Source: an uncultured Maricaulis sp. (GTDB lineage Bacteria > Pseudomonadota > Alphaproteobacteria > Caulobacterales > Maricaulaceae). From it: DNA of 64,000 bases. Position numbers and translations under genes: made by a program. The notes under the pieces were generated by a model. That model was not told the origin of the DNA, ran no database searches, and worked only from the letters and a program-made list of their open reading frames with translations. Each line of letters opens with the position of its first letter. The first letter of the stretch is position 1. Shown piece after piece: positions 19,615-29,293 of this stretch. The stretch covers positions 88,695 through 152,694 of the forward strand of contig NZ_CAJQOO010000008.1 of assembly GCF_905480005.1 (NCBI RefSeq), in the 5' to 3' direction.

Positions 19615-20669
19615 GACGCTGCCACGACTTCCTGTTCTTCTTCAAAACTGGCGAATTTGTCGAGATTGGCGCGAATCTGGGCCATGAAATCGCTCTTCGC
19701 CATGACATAGGCCAAGCCGAGCGCCGAGGCGAAGCCCTCACCATCGGCGCCGCCATGCGACTTCACGACGATCCCCTTGAGGCCCAGCAGAACACCGCCA
19801 TTGATGTAGCGAGGATCCATCCTCTGACGCAGGCGTTCGAGCGCGCCCAGCGAGAGCAGACCGGCCGCGAGCTTGGCCAGCAGCGAGCTGGTCAGCGCCT
19901 CACGCACCCAGCCGGCAACAAGACGGGCCGTGCCTTCAGCCGTCTTCAACGCAATATTCCCGGTGAAACCATCAGTGACCACGACATCGATGCCGCCGGC
20001 CGAGATGTCATTGCCCTCGATGAAACCCTGATAGGCAATGTCGAGGCCCGATTTGCGGATCAGCTGATCCGCCTCGCGCACCGTGTCATTTCCCTTGAGT
20101 TCTTCCTGGCCGACATTCAGCAGACCGACAGACGGCGAGTCGCCGCCAAAGACCGCGCTGTGATAGGCCTCGCCCATGATTGCGAACTCAACCAGCTGGG
20201 TCGCACCGCACTGAACATTGGCGCCCACATCGAGCACAACCGTATGCCCTTTGGGCGTAGGCCAGTTCGCAGAAATCGCCGGACGGTGAACGCCCTTTTT
20301 CATGCGCAGGATGACCTTGCCGATCGCCATCAAGGCGCCGGTATTGCCCGAGGAGACGATCGCACCGGCCTCACCGGCCTTCACGCTCTGGATGGCATTC
20401 CACATCGAGGAGCCGCGCGCGCGCCGGACGGCTTCGCTCGGCTTGTCTGTCATCTGGACCAGCGTCTCCGTGTGTCGCAACTCGCATACGGCGGCGACTT
20501 TCGGATGCTTTTCCAGAAGCGGCGCGAGCAGCGCCTCATCACCGTGAAGCAGATAGTGCGCCTTGCGGTCCGGCCAGCGCTTGAGCGCATGGCCGATACC
20601 CTCGACGACCGCCTCGGGTCCGAGATCTCCGCCCATGGCGTCGACCGAAATCGTGGGGATAGCTGTCAT
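19611..20669 (-). CDS. plsX: Phosphate acyltransferase PlsX
   Basis: ISVDAMGGDLGPEAVVEG; SSGNTGALMA; DGFTGNIALKTAEG. Start moved to internal Met. Confidence 0.96.
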   Translation of the reverse strand: MTAIPTISVDAMGGDLGPEAVVEGIGHALKRWPDRKAHYLLHGDEALLAPLLEKHPKVAAVCELRHTETLVQMTDKPSEAVRRARGSSMWNAIQSVKAGEAGAIVSSGNTGALMAIGKVILRMKKGVHRPAISANWPTPKGHTVVLDVGANVQCGATQLVEFAIMGEAYHSAVFGGDSPSVGLLNVGQEELKGNDTVREADQLIRKSGLDIAYQGFIEGNDISAGGIDVVVTDGFTGNIALKTAEGTARLVAGWVREALTSSLLAKLAAGLLSLGALERLRQRMDPRYINGGVLLGLKGIVVKSHGGADGEGFASALGLAYVMAKSDFMAQIRANLDKFASFEEEQEVVAAS

Positions 20670-20765
20670 GAGTAGCGGTGCAATGTCCCTCGCAAAGGCG
20701 CGCTGCGCCGAAAGCCCGCGGAACTTAGCCCATGACTCTGGCAATGCAAGGCAGCAAGACGGCGA

Positions 20766-21299
20766 TCAGATCGCCGGAAAGGCTGGCGACGCCCCGGCGA
20801 TCAACGCTGCCCCACCCTGTGCCCGCAGGGCTTCAAGTGCCGAGTTGACGTATAGGGCAAGGGCTGGCGCGCGCGCATCATCCGCCTCAGCGCTGAAAAC
20901 ATTGCGCGACAGCACAGCCTGCAATTCATCTGCCTGGTCCTGGCTGGCCGCTTCGCGCAGTGCTTCGGCCCGACCATAAAAGCCCTCCGCCATGAAGCGG
21001 ATCTTCTTGCCAACGCCTGAGTCGCCCACACCCATTTCGCGCATCGCAGCATCAAAATCATCGAACATGGTGTCAAAGAGCGCCTGGCTGAGACGCGCTG
21101 AATCATCACCGTCCTGCGTTTTCAGGGCCAGCACCACCAGGGCGCAATGCAGGATGATCATCTCGAAACGGCCTTCAACCGTGTCCGGAACTCCCAGCCT
21201 GGCATAGAAATCCGGCGTGCGGGCAGCCGTCACGACATCGCGATAAAGCGCTTCGGCGCGTAGTTTTTCCGGCTTTCGGCCGAAAAGACGGTTCAACAT
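20766..21299 (-). CDS. Ubiquinol-cytochrome c chaperone (CBP3) family protein
   Basis: Y..VV.AAR.P.FYA.LGVPDTVEGRFEMIILH pattern and position beside bamE. Confidence 0.85.
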   Translation of the reverse strand: MLNRLFGRKPEKLRAEALYRDVVTAARTPDFYARLGVPDTVEGRFEMIILHCALVVLALKTQDGDDSARLSQALFDTMFDDFDAAMREMGVGDSGVGKKIRFMAEGFYGRAEALREAASQDQADELQAVLSRNVFSAEADDARAPALALYVNSALEALRAQGGAALIAGASPAFPAI

Positions 21300-21416
21300 G
21301 CGATCCGCTCTCCCAAGAATTGGCGCTTGAAGCTAAGCTCGCCCTTGGTTAGGTCAAGACAGCGCCGCACGCGTCATCACGTCGCGCGTGGCAGACCCAT
21401 CTCGCAGGAGTTCCTG

Positions 21417-21911
21417 ATGAAGCGTCGCGTTAGCCTTACAGTCCTGATTGCCGCTTGCGCGATCGGCGCATCGGCCTGCAATCCGGTCCTTCGATCGCAC
21501 GGCTATCGCTACACCACACAGGACGTGCCCGAAATCCTGGTCGCCGAAGACACCGAATCTTCTGTGTTGTCGCGCCTCGGCAATCCGTCAACACGTGGAA
21601 CGTTCGAGGATAATACCTGGTATTATATCTCCGCGACCCGCGAGAGCCTGGCCTATCTCCGGCCGGCGACACGTGACCGCCGCATCATCGCCGTCACCTT
21701 CGACGATAATGGCGTGGTCTCCGAAGTCTCCGAATACGGGCTGGAAGACGGCCGCGTGGTTGCCTATGCCGACCGCGAAACACCGACACGGGGTCGCGAA
21801 CTGACCTTCCTTGAACAGCTTCTCGGCAATGTCGGGCGCCTGCCCTCCGAACAATTCGGTGGCGAGCAGAACCTGCCCGGCGGCGCTGGCGGTCCACGCC
21901 GCGACCAGTAG
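21417..21911 (+). CDS. bamE: BamE/SmpA/OmlA family outer membrane assembly lipoprotein
   Basis: Signal peptide and lipobox (GASAC), HGYRYTTQDVPEILVAEDTESSVLSRLGNPSTRGTFEDNTWYYIS. Confidence 0.9.
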   Translation: MKRRVSLTVLIAACAIGASACNPVLRSHGYRYTTQDVPEILVAEDTESSVLSRLGNPSTRGTFEDNTWYYISATRESLAYLRPATRDRRIIAVTFDDNGVVSEVSEYGLEDGRVVAYADRETPTRGRELTFLEQLLGNVGRLPSEQFGGEQNLPGGAGGPRRDQ

Positions 21912-21937
21912 AGGCGACCAGTATCGCAAAACCCAAA

Positions 21938-21968
21938 GAGCCCTGGTTCACGGACCGGGGCTTTTTTG
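21938..21968 (+). terminator. Intrinsic terminator of bamE
   Basis: AAAGAGCCCTGGTTCACGGACCGGGGCTTTTTT: GC-rich stem plus T6. Confidence 0.8.
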
Positions 21969-22185
21969 TGCGCGGCGCTCGCTGTGGGCCAACAAAGCGC
22001 GCCCACTCCGCCACGGCCCGCCCGACCTTTTCCTCCGGGAGACGATGCCCTGAAGGGCTGTGTGAGGGGGATTGTTTCCGCGCTCGTGGGCAGTTGCCGG
22101 CCGCCTTGACCCACGACAAGGCGGCGGGCCGGGCGGCCACCGCAAACCCGTCGTACAAGGATCGATCGCGCGGCGCAGAGCGGAC

Positions 22186-22220
22186 AAAAAAAAGAGCCCC
22201 GGCCAAAGGCCGGAGCTCTT
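22186..22220 (-). terminator. Intrinsic terminator of hppA
   Basis: Minus strand AAGAGCTCCGGCC-TTT-GGCCGGGGCTCTTTTTTTT. Confidence 0.9.
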
Positions 22221-22221
22221 C

Positions 22222-22241
22222 CAGGATCAGGTGTGATCCTG
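22222..22241. repeat. Second perfect hairpin between hppA stop and its terminator
   Basis: CAGGATCA-GGTG-TGATCCTG, 8-bp arms. Confidence 0.7.
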
Positions 22242-22242
22242 C

Positions 22243-24336
22243 CTAGTGGGCCAGGACGGCCAACAGAAGCAGGGCCACGATATTCGTGATCTTGATCATC
22301 GGGTTCACGGCGGGTCCGGCAGTGTCCTTGTAGGGATCACCAACCGTATCGCCGGTCACGGAAGCCTTGTGAGCTTCCGAGCCCTTGCCGCCATGATGGC
22401 CGTCTTCGATATACTTCTTGGCATTGTCCCAGGCACCGCCACCGACGGTCATGGAAACGGCCACGAAGAGACCATTGACGATCACGCCCAGCAGCATCGC
22501 ACCAACCGCAGCCAGGGCTTCCGCCTGACCGGCGATCGCATTGATCGCAAAGTAGAGCACGATCGGAGACAGGACGGGCAGAAGCGATGGCACGATCATT
22601 TCGCGGATCGCCGCCTTGGTCAGGATGTCCACGGCGCGGCCATAATCCGGCTTCGCCTTATACTCCATGATACCCGGGATCTCCTTGAACTGACGCCGCA
22701 CTTCGGCAACCACGGCGGTGGCCGCACGGCCCACGGCCATCATGGACATGCCGCCGAAGAGATATGGCAGCAGACCACCGAAGAGCAGGCCGACGATCAC
22801 ATACGGGTTCTCGAGCGAGAAGTTCGGCTCAATCCCCAGCAGGTGTTCGACATCCGTCGTGTAGGCCGCAAACAGGACCAGGGCGCCAAGACCGGCCGAA
22901 CCGATCGCATAGCCCTTGGTGACCGCCTTGGTGGTGTTGCCCACCGCATCAAGCGTGTCGGTCGTATTGCGGACGCTCTCGTCGAGACCCGCCATTTCAG
23001 CAATGCCACCCGCATTGTCCGTCACCGGACCGAAGGCATCGAGGGCCACGATCAAACCGGCCAGGGCCAGCATGGTCGTCACCGAGATGGCAATCCCGAA
23101 CAGGCCTGCCAGGGCATAGGTACCCAGAATGCCACCAATGATGATCAGGGCTGGCAGCGCTGTCGATTCCAGCGAGACCGCGAGACCCTGGATGACATTC
23201 GTGCCATGCCCGGACTCCGAGGCCAGAGCCACCGACTTCACCGGGCGATAGGCCGTCCCGGTATAGTATTCGGTGACCCAGATGATCGCTGCCGTGACGA
23301 TCAGGCCGATCAGGCCGGACCAGAACAGGTTCATCCCGGTGATCATCTTGCCGTTCACTTCGGCGATATCACCCATGCCGATGGTGTAATCGGTCACGAA
23401 GTAGAGCGCACCGATCGACAGGACACCGGCAACGATGAGGCCCTTGTAGAGCGCGCCCATCACATTGGTGCCCTTGCCCAGGCTCACGAAGAAGGTGCCG
23501 ATGATCGAGGTCACGATACAGGCCGAGGCGATCATGAGCGGATAGAGCACCATCGTGGTCGCCAGACCGCCGGAGAAGAAGATCGCCGCCAGCACCATGG
23601 TCGCAACCACAGTCACGGCATAGGTCTCGAACAGGTCAGCCGCCATGCCGGCACAATCACCGACATTGTCGCCGACATTGTCAGCGATGGTGGCCGGATT
23701 GCGCGGATCATCCTCGGGAATGCCGGCTTCGATCTTGCCGACCATGTCGCCGCCGACATCCGCACCCTTGGTGAAGATACCGCCGCCGAGACGGGCGAAA
23801 ATCGAGATCAGGGAGGCACCGAAGCCCAGAGCGACCAGGGAATCGATGATGATCCGCCCGGTGTCTTCGCTTCCGAGGACCAGGCCCATCGGACCGGTCA
23901 GTACCCAGTAGTAACCCGCCACACCCAGCAGGGCGAGACCGGCAACCAGCATCCCGGTGATGGCACCCGACCGGAAAGCCACGGCCAGGCCGGCCCCTAG
24001 GCTCGTACTGGCAGCCTGGGTCGTGCGCACATTGGCGCGGACCGAGATCAGCATGCCGATAAATCCGGCCGCGCCGGACAGAATGGCACCGATGGCAAAG
24101 CCGAGCGCGACCTGCCAGCCGAGGAAGACGGCGATCAGGATACAGACGACGACGCCGACGATGGCGATGGTGGTATATTGACGTTTAAGGTAGGCGTTTG
24201 CGCCTTCCTGAATGGCCGATGCGATCTCTTGCATCTTCTCCGTGCCTGCGCTCGCACCCATCAGACGTTGGGTCTGAACGACCCCGTAGATGATGGCGAG
24301 AACAGCTGCCGCAATGGCCAAAAAAAGCATGTTCAT
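22243..24336 (-). CDS. hppA: Membrane-bound proton-translocating pyrophosphatase, K+-independent type
   Basis: Polytopic; [19 protein letters not shown] and [16 protein letters not shown]. The Lys in GNTTK is typical of K+-independent H+-PPases. Start set near [12 protein letters not shown]. Confidence 0.96.
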   Translation of the reverse strand: MNMLFLAIAAAVLAIIYGVVQTQRLMGASAGTEKMQEIASAIQEGANAYLKRQYTTIAIVGVVVCILIAVFLGWQVALGFAIGAILSGAAGFIGMLISVRANVRTTQAASTSLGAGLAVAFRSGAITGMLVAGLALLGVAGYYWVLTGPMGLVLGSEDTGRIIIDSLVALGFGASLISIFARLGGGIFTKGADVGGDMVGKIEAGIPEDDPRNPATIADNVGDNVGDCAGMAADLFETYAVTVVATMVLAAIFFSGGLATTMVLYPLMIASACIVTSIIGTFFVSLGKGTNVMGALYKGLIVAGVLSIGALYFVTDYTIGMGDIAEVNGKMITGMNLFWSGLIGLIVTAAIIWVTEYYTGTAYRPVKSVALASESGHGTNVIQGLAVSLESTALPALIIIGGILGTYALAGLFGIAISVTTMLALAGLIVALDAFGPVTDNAGGIAEMAGLDESVRNTTDTLDAVGNTTKAVTKGYAIGSAGLGALVLFAAYTTDVEHLLGIEPNFSLENPYVIVGLLFGGLLPYLFGGMSMMAVGRAATAVVAEVRRQFKEIPGIMEYKAKPDYGRAVDILTKAAIREMIVPSLLPVLSPIVLYFAINAIAGQAEALAAVGAMLLGVIVNGLFVAVSMTVGGGAWDNAKKYIEDGHHGGKGSEAHKASVTGDTVGDPYKDTAGPAVNPMIKITNIVALLLLAVLAH

Positions 24337-24497
24337 GGCTTCCAGCCCCGTTTGTTCACTTCGTTGTGGTCTCGGAAGGAATACGGGAAAGCATGCGCGT
24401 GTGACCACGCCGACCTTAGACAACTCCCCCGCTTTTATTCTTATTGTTGGGGAGACTATGCCCAAAGCATTGGGGCGGTGCAATACGCACTCTTTAC

Positions 24498-24517
24498 CAA
24501 GTCAAAACATTGACTTG
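24498..24517. repeat. Short perfect inverted repeat
   Basis: CAAGTCAA-AACA-TTGACTTG, intergenic between 24536-25057 (-) and hppA (-). Confidence 0.6.
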
Positions 24518-24535
24518 CTGCACTGCAATATAGTT

Positions 24536-25057
24536 TTATCGACGAAAGAGCCGGGTATCAGCCTGGCGAATCTCGATGCGCTCGATGGCACTCGGTCCAT
24601 AGTGCTCGCCAAGCGCTGCCTGCCAGACTTCCACGGCACGCTCGGTATCGAGCGCAGAGCCTTCCTCATTCGACACCGACGTGCGGAAAGCCGCCCTCAC
24701 CGCAGCGTCGAGTGCGTAGTGGGCATCCTCGCGAATATCCCAGACATTGTGTCCGGTCGCCACGCGAACGCGGATTTGCACATAGGCATAACCCGTCAGA
24801 TGGCCTTGGGTCGACAAGGGCGCGACCACGGTCGGCATGGTGAAGCTGCGCGGATCGTCTTCTTCATCCTCGGCTTCTTCCTCATCATCCTCATCCGACC
24901 CGGCGAGATTGAAGATGGTCAGGAAGCGATTGCCGCGACCGCCCGCATCACCCGATCCATCGCCCGACTCCGCCGGCGGTGCCATCAGGGCATGGGCGGG
25001 CATCGGGATCAGCGATACCAGAAAGATTGCAGCCACTCGGGCGAAGACATTACGCAT
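24536..25057 (-). CDS. Secreted protein with acidic low-complexity linker; weak FliL-like C-terminal half
   Basis: Signal peptide MRNVFARVAAIFLVSLIPMPAHA; linker SDEDDEEEAEDEEDD; tail YAYVQIRVRVA...WDIREDAHYALDAAVRAAFR. Function uncertain. Confidence 0.5.
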   Translation of the reverse strand: MRNVFARVAAIFLVSLIPMPAHALMAPPAESGDGSGDAGGRGNRFLTIFNLAGSDEDDEEEAEDEEDDPRSFTMPTVVAPLSTQGHLTGYAYVQIRVRVATGHNVWDIREDAHYALDAAVRAAFRTSVSNEEGSALDTERAVEVWQAALGEHYGPSAIERIEIRQADTRLFRR

Positions 25058-25096
25058 GAAAGCCTCTCAGTCATTGCAGAGACTGACAGCTTTGCC

Positions 25097-26062
25097 TCAA
25101 AAATGCGTAAACCCGGCCCGCTGCGGCGCCAGCGACGCGCCGCTCGCGTCGCGCAGACATATCCCGGCATCCCCGGTAACCGAACCAATGCGGGTCAGGG
25201 CGAGACCGAGCATGTCACTGATCGCGCCGATCCGGTCCCGCGCGCCGACCGGAGCCGTGAAGGCCAACTCGTAATCATCGCCCCCTGCGAGCAGGCGATG
25301 GACATCGCCGTCCGGCGATGCGCGCCAGGCCTTGCCAGCCCTCGACAAGGGTACCGCTTCGATCTCGATTTCGAGCCCGCAATCGCTCGCCCGGGCAATA
25401 TGGCCAAGATCGGCGACCAGACCGTCAGAGATATCTATCGCGCTGCTGGCCAGTCCGCGAAGCGCCTCACCCAGCGCCAGGCGCGGCTCCGGTGCGGTAT
25501 AGCGCATCAGGCAATCCGCTAGGGCTGGTGCCCCCGATTGCGCCGCCATGAGACCAAGATATCCGTCGCCGATCTGTCCGGAGACCCAGACATCCTCGCC
25601 GACCTCCGCGCCTGTGCGGGTCACGGCCTGGCCGACCGGGACAGCGCCGACAAGCGTCAGGCTGATCGTGAGCGGCCCGGGCGTCACCGTGGTGTCACCG
25701 CCGACAAGCGTCAGACCGAAGCGGGCCTGGTCGCGCTGCAGGGCAGCCAGGAAGGCTTCTCGCCACGCGGCGGCGAGCGAGCCTGGCCAGGACAGGGCCG
25801 CCAGATAGTGGCGCGGCGACGCCCCCATTGCCGCCAGATCGGAGAGATTGCTCCGCAAGGCACGCCGGGCGACGGTTTCCGGCTTGTCACTGTCGCGAAA
25901 ATGCACGCCCGTGATCAGGGTATCGCAGGCGAGCACGAGGCTCTCTCCCGGATTCGGGTCCAGCAGGGCCGCATCATCGGCGAGGCCGAGGGCGACGGGA
26001 TCGCCTTCACTCAGCGGCAGGAGATGCCGCCGGATGAAGTCGAATTCGCCGTCACCGGCCAT
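25097..26062 (-). CDS. thiL: Thiamine-monophosphate kinase
   Basis: LGLADDAALL, TLVGGDTTVTPGPLTISLTLVG, DISDGLVADLGHIA. Confidence 0.95.
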   Translation of the reverse strand: MAGDGEFDFIRRHLLPLSEGDPVALGLADDAALLDPNPGESLVLACDTLITGVHFRDSDKPETVARRALRSNLSDLAAMGASPRHYLAALSWPGSLAAAWREAFLAALQRDQARFGLTLVGGDTTVTPGPLTISLTLVGAVPVGQAVTRTGAEVGEDVWVSGQIGDGYLGLMAAQSGAPALADCLMRYTAPEPRLALGEALRGLASSAIDISDGLVADLGHIARASDCGLEIEIEAVPLSRAGKAWRASPDGDVHRLLAGGDDYELAFTAPVGARDRIGAISDMLGLALTRIGSVTGDAGICLRDASGASLAPQRAGFTHF

Positions 26063-26065
26063 GGC

Positions 26066-26554
26066 TCAGAATTCGTCCGGGCGGGCGTCGCGGGCGGCGC
26101 GATCGAAAGCCGCATTGATGAATTTCGGCTCGGACCCTTCGAAGAAGGCATTGGCGATCTCGATGTATTCATCGATCACCACACGCGCCGGCACATCCTT
26201 GCGATGCATCAGCTCGAATCCCCCGACGCGGAGGATGGCGCGCACGGTCGAGTCGAGGCGTTCCAGCCGCCAGCCTTCAGCCAGCAATGCGTCCATCGCC
26301 GGGTCGACCCGGGCCTGCATCTCGACAACACCGCTCACCAGGCTTTCGAAGAAATCCTCGTCGGCCTCGACATAATCAGGCGCTTCGTGATCGCCACCGA
26401 AACGATGATCGCGGAATTCCCGGATAACCGCCGCCGCGCCCTGCCCGCTGATCTCCATCTGATAGAGCGCCTGAACGGCAGAGAGGCGTGCAGCCCGACG
26501 GAGACGGGCCCGGTTTTCCGATGTGGATTCCTTGCTGGCTGCAGCCATGATCAT
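26066..26554 (-). CDS. nusB: Transcription antitermination factor NusB
   Basis: ARLSAVQALYQMEISG ... EWRL-type RLDSTVRAILRVGGFELMHRKDVPARVVIDEYIEIAN. Confidence 0.95.
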   Translation of the reverse strand: MIMAAASKESTSENRARLRRAARLSAVQALYQMEISGQGAAAVIREFRDHRFGGDHEAPDYVEADEDFFESLVSGVVEMQARVDPAMDALLAEGWRLERLDSTVRAILRVGGFELMHRKDVPARVVIDEYIEIANAFFEGSEPKFINAAFDRAARDARPDEF

Positions 26555-26979
26555 GCGCTCCTGAAGCGGTTGCGCAGCTCGATCAGCATCATCGCCGCAT
26601 TGGCTGCATCCGCGCCTTTATTATTGTCGATGGCGCGCTTCAAGGCCTGGGCGCGGTTCTCCACGGTCAGAATACCATTGCCGACAGGGATGGCCCGAAG
26701 GTTCAAATCCATGATTCCACGCGCCGATTCACCGCAGACATAGTCATAGTGCGAGGTCTCGCCACGAATGACACAACCCAGCGCGACATAGCCGTCATAG
26801 CCGGCTCCGGCCTTTTCGGCCTGGGCAATCGTGCCGGGGATTTCCAGCGCACCGGGGACTTCCACAATGTCAAAGGCAAAGCCCTTGGCCTCGATGGCTT
26901 CGCGCGCCCCCTTGATCAGGGCGTCAGCGATGTCGCGGTAGAATGTCCCCGCAATGATCAGGTATTTCGGCGCGCTCAT
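26551..26979 (-). CDS. ribH: 6,7-dimethyl-8-ribityllumazine synthase
   Basis: VEVPGALEIPGTI; YDGYVALGCVIRGETSHYDYVC. Confidence 0.96.
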   Translation of the reverse strand: MSAPKYLIIAGTFYRDIADALIKGAREAIEAKGFAFDIVEVPGALEIPGTIAQAEKAGAGYDGYVALGCVIRGETSHYDYVCGESARGIMDLNLRAIPVGNGILTVENRAQALKRAIDNNKGADAANAAMMLIELRNRFRSA

Positions 26980-28109
26980 GCGTCACCCTCCGGAAAATGC
27001 CGCTCTTCGCGGATAGACAGACCATAGCCCTCAAGGCCGACAATTGTCTGCGGCTTGGTGGTCAGAAGAATCATGTCGCGCACGCCGAGGTCCAGCAGGA
27101 TCTGCGCGCCGACGCCATACTCGCGCAGGCGGCGGGCCTCGCGCTCGTCCTGAGGCAGGCAGGGATGGGCACCAAGGCGCTCAATGATCGCGGTATGCGA
27201 GGTTTCCCGGATAAAGACCATGACGGCCGGGCCGTCGGCCTCGGAAATCGCTCGGATCCCGGCTTCGACCTTCTCGCCACGCGGACCGCTTTCATGGAGG
27301 ACATCATCAACAAAGCTGACCTTGTGCATGCGCACAGTGGTCGCTTCACCGGCATTGGGCTCACCCTTCACCAAGGCGACATGCTCGGAACCATCCAGCG
27401 TATTGCGGAACACGACCAGTTTGAACGGACCGCCCAATTGGGACGTAAACTCGCTCTCGAGACGCCGTTCGATGAAGCGGTCATTCTTGCGACGATAGGC
27501 GATCAGGTCGGCAATCGTGCCGATCTTCAACCCGTGCAGCTGGGCAAAGGCGACCAGGTCAGGCAGGCGCGCCATTGACCCGTCTTCATTCATGATCTCG
27601 CAGATCACGCCGGACGAACCGGCGCCGGCCAGGCGGGCCACATCGACAGAGGCCTCGGTATGACCGGCCCGGACCAGCACGCCGCCATCGCGGGCGACAA
27701 GCGGAAAGACATGGCCCGGTGTGGCAATGTCTTCAGCGCCCTTGGACGGATCCGTCGCCACTTCGATCGTGCGGGCCCGGTCATGGGCTGAAATGCCGGT
27801 GGTGACACCCTCGCGCGCCTCGATCGAGGTCGTGAACGCGGTCTGGTGACGCGAGCGGTTATCGCTCGCCATCAGTTTCAGATCGAGCTGGGTGACGCGT
27901 TCCTGGCTCATCGCCAGGCAAATCAGGCCGCGCCCGTGCTTGGCCATGAAATTGACCGCATCGGGGGTGGCGAACTTGGCCGGGATGACCAGGTCGCCTT
28001 CATTCTCGCGGTCCTCGGCGTCGACAAGGATGAACATGCGCCCATTGCGCGCATCCTCGATAACGTCCTCGATGGGGGAAAGTGGGATGTCGCTCACGCG
28101 CGTCTCCAA
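26976..28109 (-). CDS. ribB: 3,4-dihydroxy-2-butanone-4-phosphate synthase fused to a degenerate GTP cyclohydrolase II-like domain (RibBX-type)
   Basis: RibB half intact ([31 protein letters not shown]). RibA-like half lacks the Zn Cys motif (see finding). Confidence 0.93.
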   Translation of the reverse strand: METRVSDIPLSPIEDVIEDARNGRMFILVDAEDRENEGDLVIPAKFATPDAVNFMAKHGRGLICLAMSQERVTQLDLKLMASDNRSRHQTAFTTSIEAREGVTTGISAHDRARTIEVATDPSKGAEDIATPGHVFPLVARDGGVLVRAGHTEASVDVARLAGAGSSGVICEIMNEDGSMARLPDLVAFAQLHGLKIGTIADLIAYRRKNDRFIERRLESEFTSQLGGPFKLVVFRNTLDGSEHVALVKGEPNAGEATTVRMHKVSFVDDVLHESGPRGEKVEAGIRAISEADGPAVMVFIRETSHTAIIERLGAHPCLPQDEREARRLREYGVGAQILLDLGVRDMILLTTKPQTIVGLEGYGLSIREERHFPEGDA

Positions 28110-28112
28110 ATA

Positions 28113-28718
28113 TCAGGTCGGCGAAAATTCGCTCAGGCGGGCGGCGTAGCGTGCCATGAGGTCAACCTCAAGATTGACGTGCCCGCCAACTTGCAGCGCG
28201 CCCAGTGTGGTGACCTCCGCCGTGTGCGGAATAATCATCAGATCAAAACTGTCGCGGGTCACCGCATTGACGGTTAGGGAGACGCCGTCGACAGTGATCG
28301 AGCCCTTCCGCGCAATGAAGCGATTGAGGTCGGAGGGGGGACGCACGGACAGAACCAGCCACTCGCCCTCCTCGCGCAGATCGATCAGCTCACCGAGACC
28401 ATCGACATGTCCGGTGACCAGATGGCCGCCAAGTTCCTCGCCAATCGCCAGGGCGCGTTCGAGATTGACCGGATCGCCGACCTGCCAGCTTCCCAGCGTG
28501 GTCAGGCGCAAGGTCTCCGGCGACACTTCAACAGCGAACCAGCAGCCCTCGGGCATCGCGACGACTTCAACCACCGTCAGGCAAGCTCCGGCATGGGCAA
28601 TCGATGCACCCAGCGCGATCGTGTCAGCTTCGTAGGGCGCCTCGATCTCGAAGCGGCGCACGCCGTCGCCGCTGATCGCGCGAATGCGGCCTTTCGCCGT
28701 GACTATTCCGGTAAACAT
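28113..28718 (-). CDS. ribE: Riboflavin synthase, alpha chain
   Basis: [40 protein letters not shown]. Confidence 0.97.
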   Translation of the reverse strand: MFTGIVTAKGRIRAISGDGVRRFEIEAPYEADTIALGASIAHAGACLTVVEVVAMPEGCWFAVEVSPETLRLTTLGSWQVGDPVNLERALAIGEELGGHLVTGHVDGLGELIDLREEGEWLVLSVRPPSDLNRFIARKGSITVDGVSLTVNAVTRDSFDLMIIPHTAEVTTLGALQVGGHVNLEVDLMARYAARLSEFSPT

Positions 28719-29293
28719 CAGACTGTCCGTTCGTAGGTTTCCTGCAGGTCAGCGCCGCGTTCCACGACGCCTGTCCGCCTGAAAATGGGGGCGGCGTCGA
28801 GGGTCTCAAGGCCCAGAGCTGCGAGAACCGGCAATCCGTCGCCTCCCAGCAGCATTGGCGCCCGGAACCATTCGATACGATCCACCAGCCCGTCACGCAC
28901 CGCCGAGGCTGCAATCGCGGCGCCCGCCTCGATCATGACGCGCTCATGCCCGGCCATCGCCCGGCCCAGGTCACGATGGGGAATCAGGGTCACGGATCGG
29001 TCCCCCCCGTTGAACACGCGGGCCTTCCCGGGCGTGCGTCCCTGACTGTCCATGATGATGATATCGGGCTGGCGCTCGCACCCGCCCTCGGGCCGGGCCG
29101 TCAAGTGCGGGTCGTCCGCGAGGATGGTGCCGATACCGGTGAGGATGGCGTCATGAGCCGCGCGCATGCGATGCACAACCGCGCGGCTTTCCGGACCGGT
29201 GATCCATTGCGATGCGCCATTGGCCAGCGCGATCCGCCCGTCGAGCGAGGTCGCCAGCTTCAACGTGACACGCGGACGCGCCGCGGCGGTCAT
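28718..29293 (-). CDS. RibD C-terminal (reductase) domain protein, no deaminase domain
   Basis: [62 protein letters not shown] is the RibD_C signature; only 191 aa. Confidence 0.9.
   Translation of the reverse strand: MTAAARPRVTLKLATSLDGRIALANGASQWITGPESRAVVHRMRAAHDAILTGIGTILADDPHLTARPEGGCERQPDIIIMDSQGRTPGKARVFNGGDRSVTLIPHRDLGRAMAGHERVMIEAGAAIAASAVRDGLVDRIEWFRAPMLLGGDGLPVLAALGLETLDAAPIFRRTGVVERGADLQETYERTV

Noticed and set aside
21969-22187. Assignment of this spacer as 6S, RNase P, SRP RNA or tmRNA
   Set aside because: The conserved primary motifs of these RNAs were not found by eye on either strand; left as an unidentified candidate.
21694-22206. ORFs of 79-170 aa in the bamE-hppA spacer
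   Set aside because: They cross terminators and hairpins, have no domain signature and irregular composition; the region looks like structured RNA or spacer instead.
22246-24000. 584-aa ORF antisense to hppA
   Set aside because: Shadow ORF caused by high GC and third-position bias; no recognisable domain and His/Asp/Gly-rich composition. The opposite strand is an unambiguous H+-PPase.
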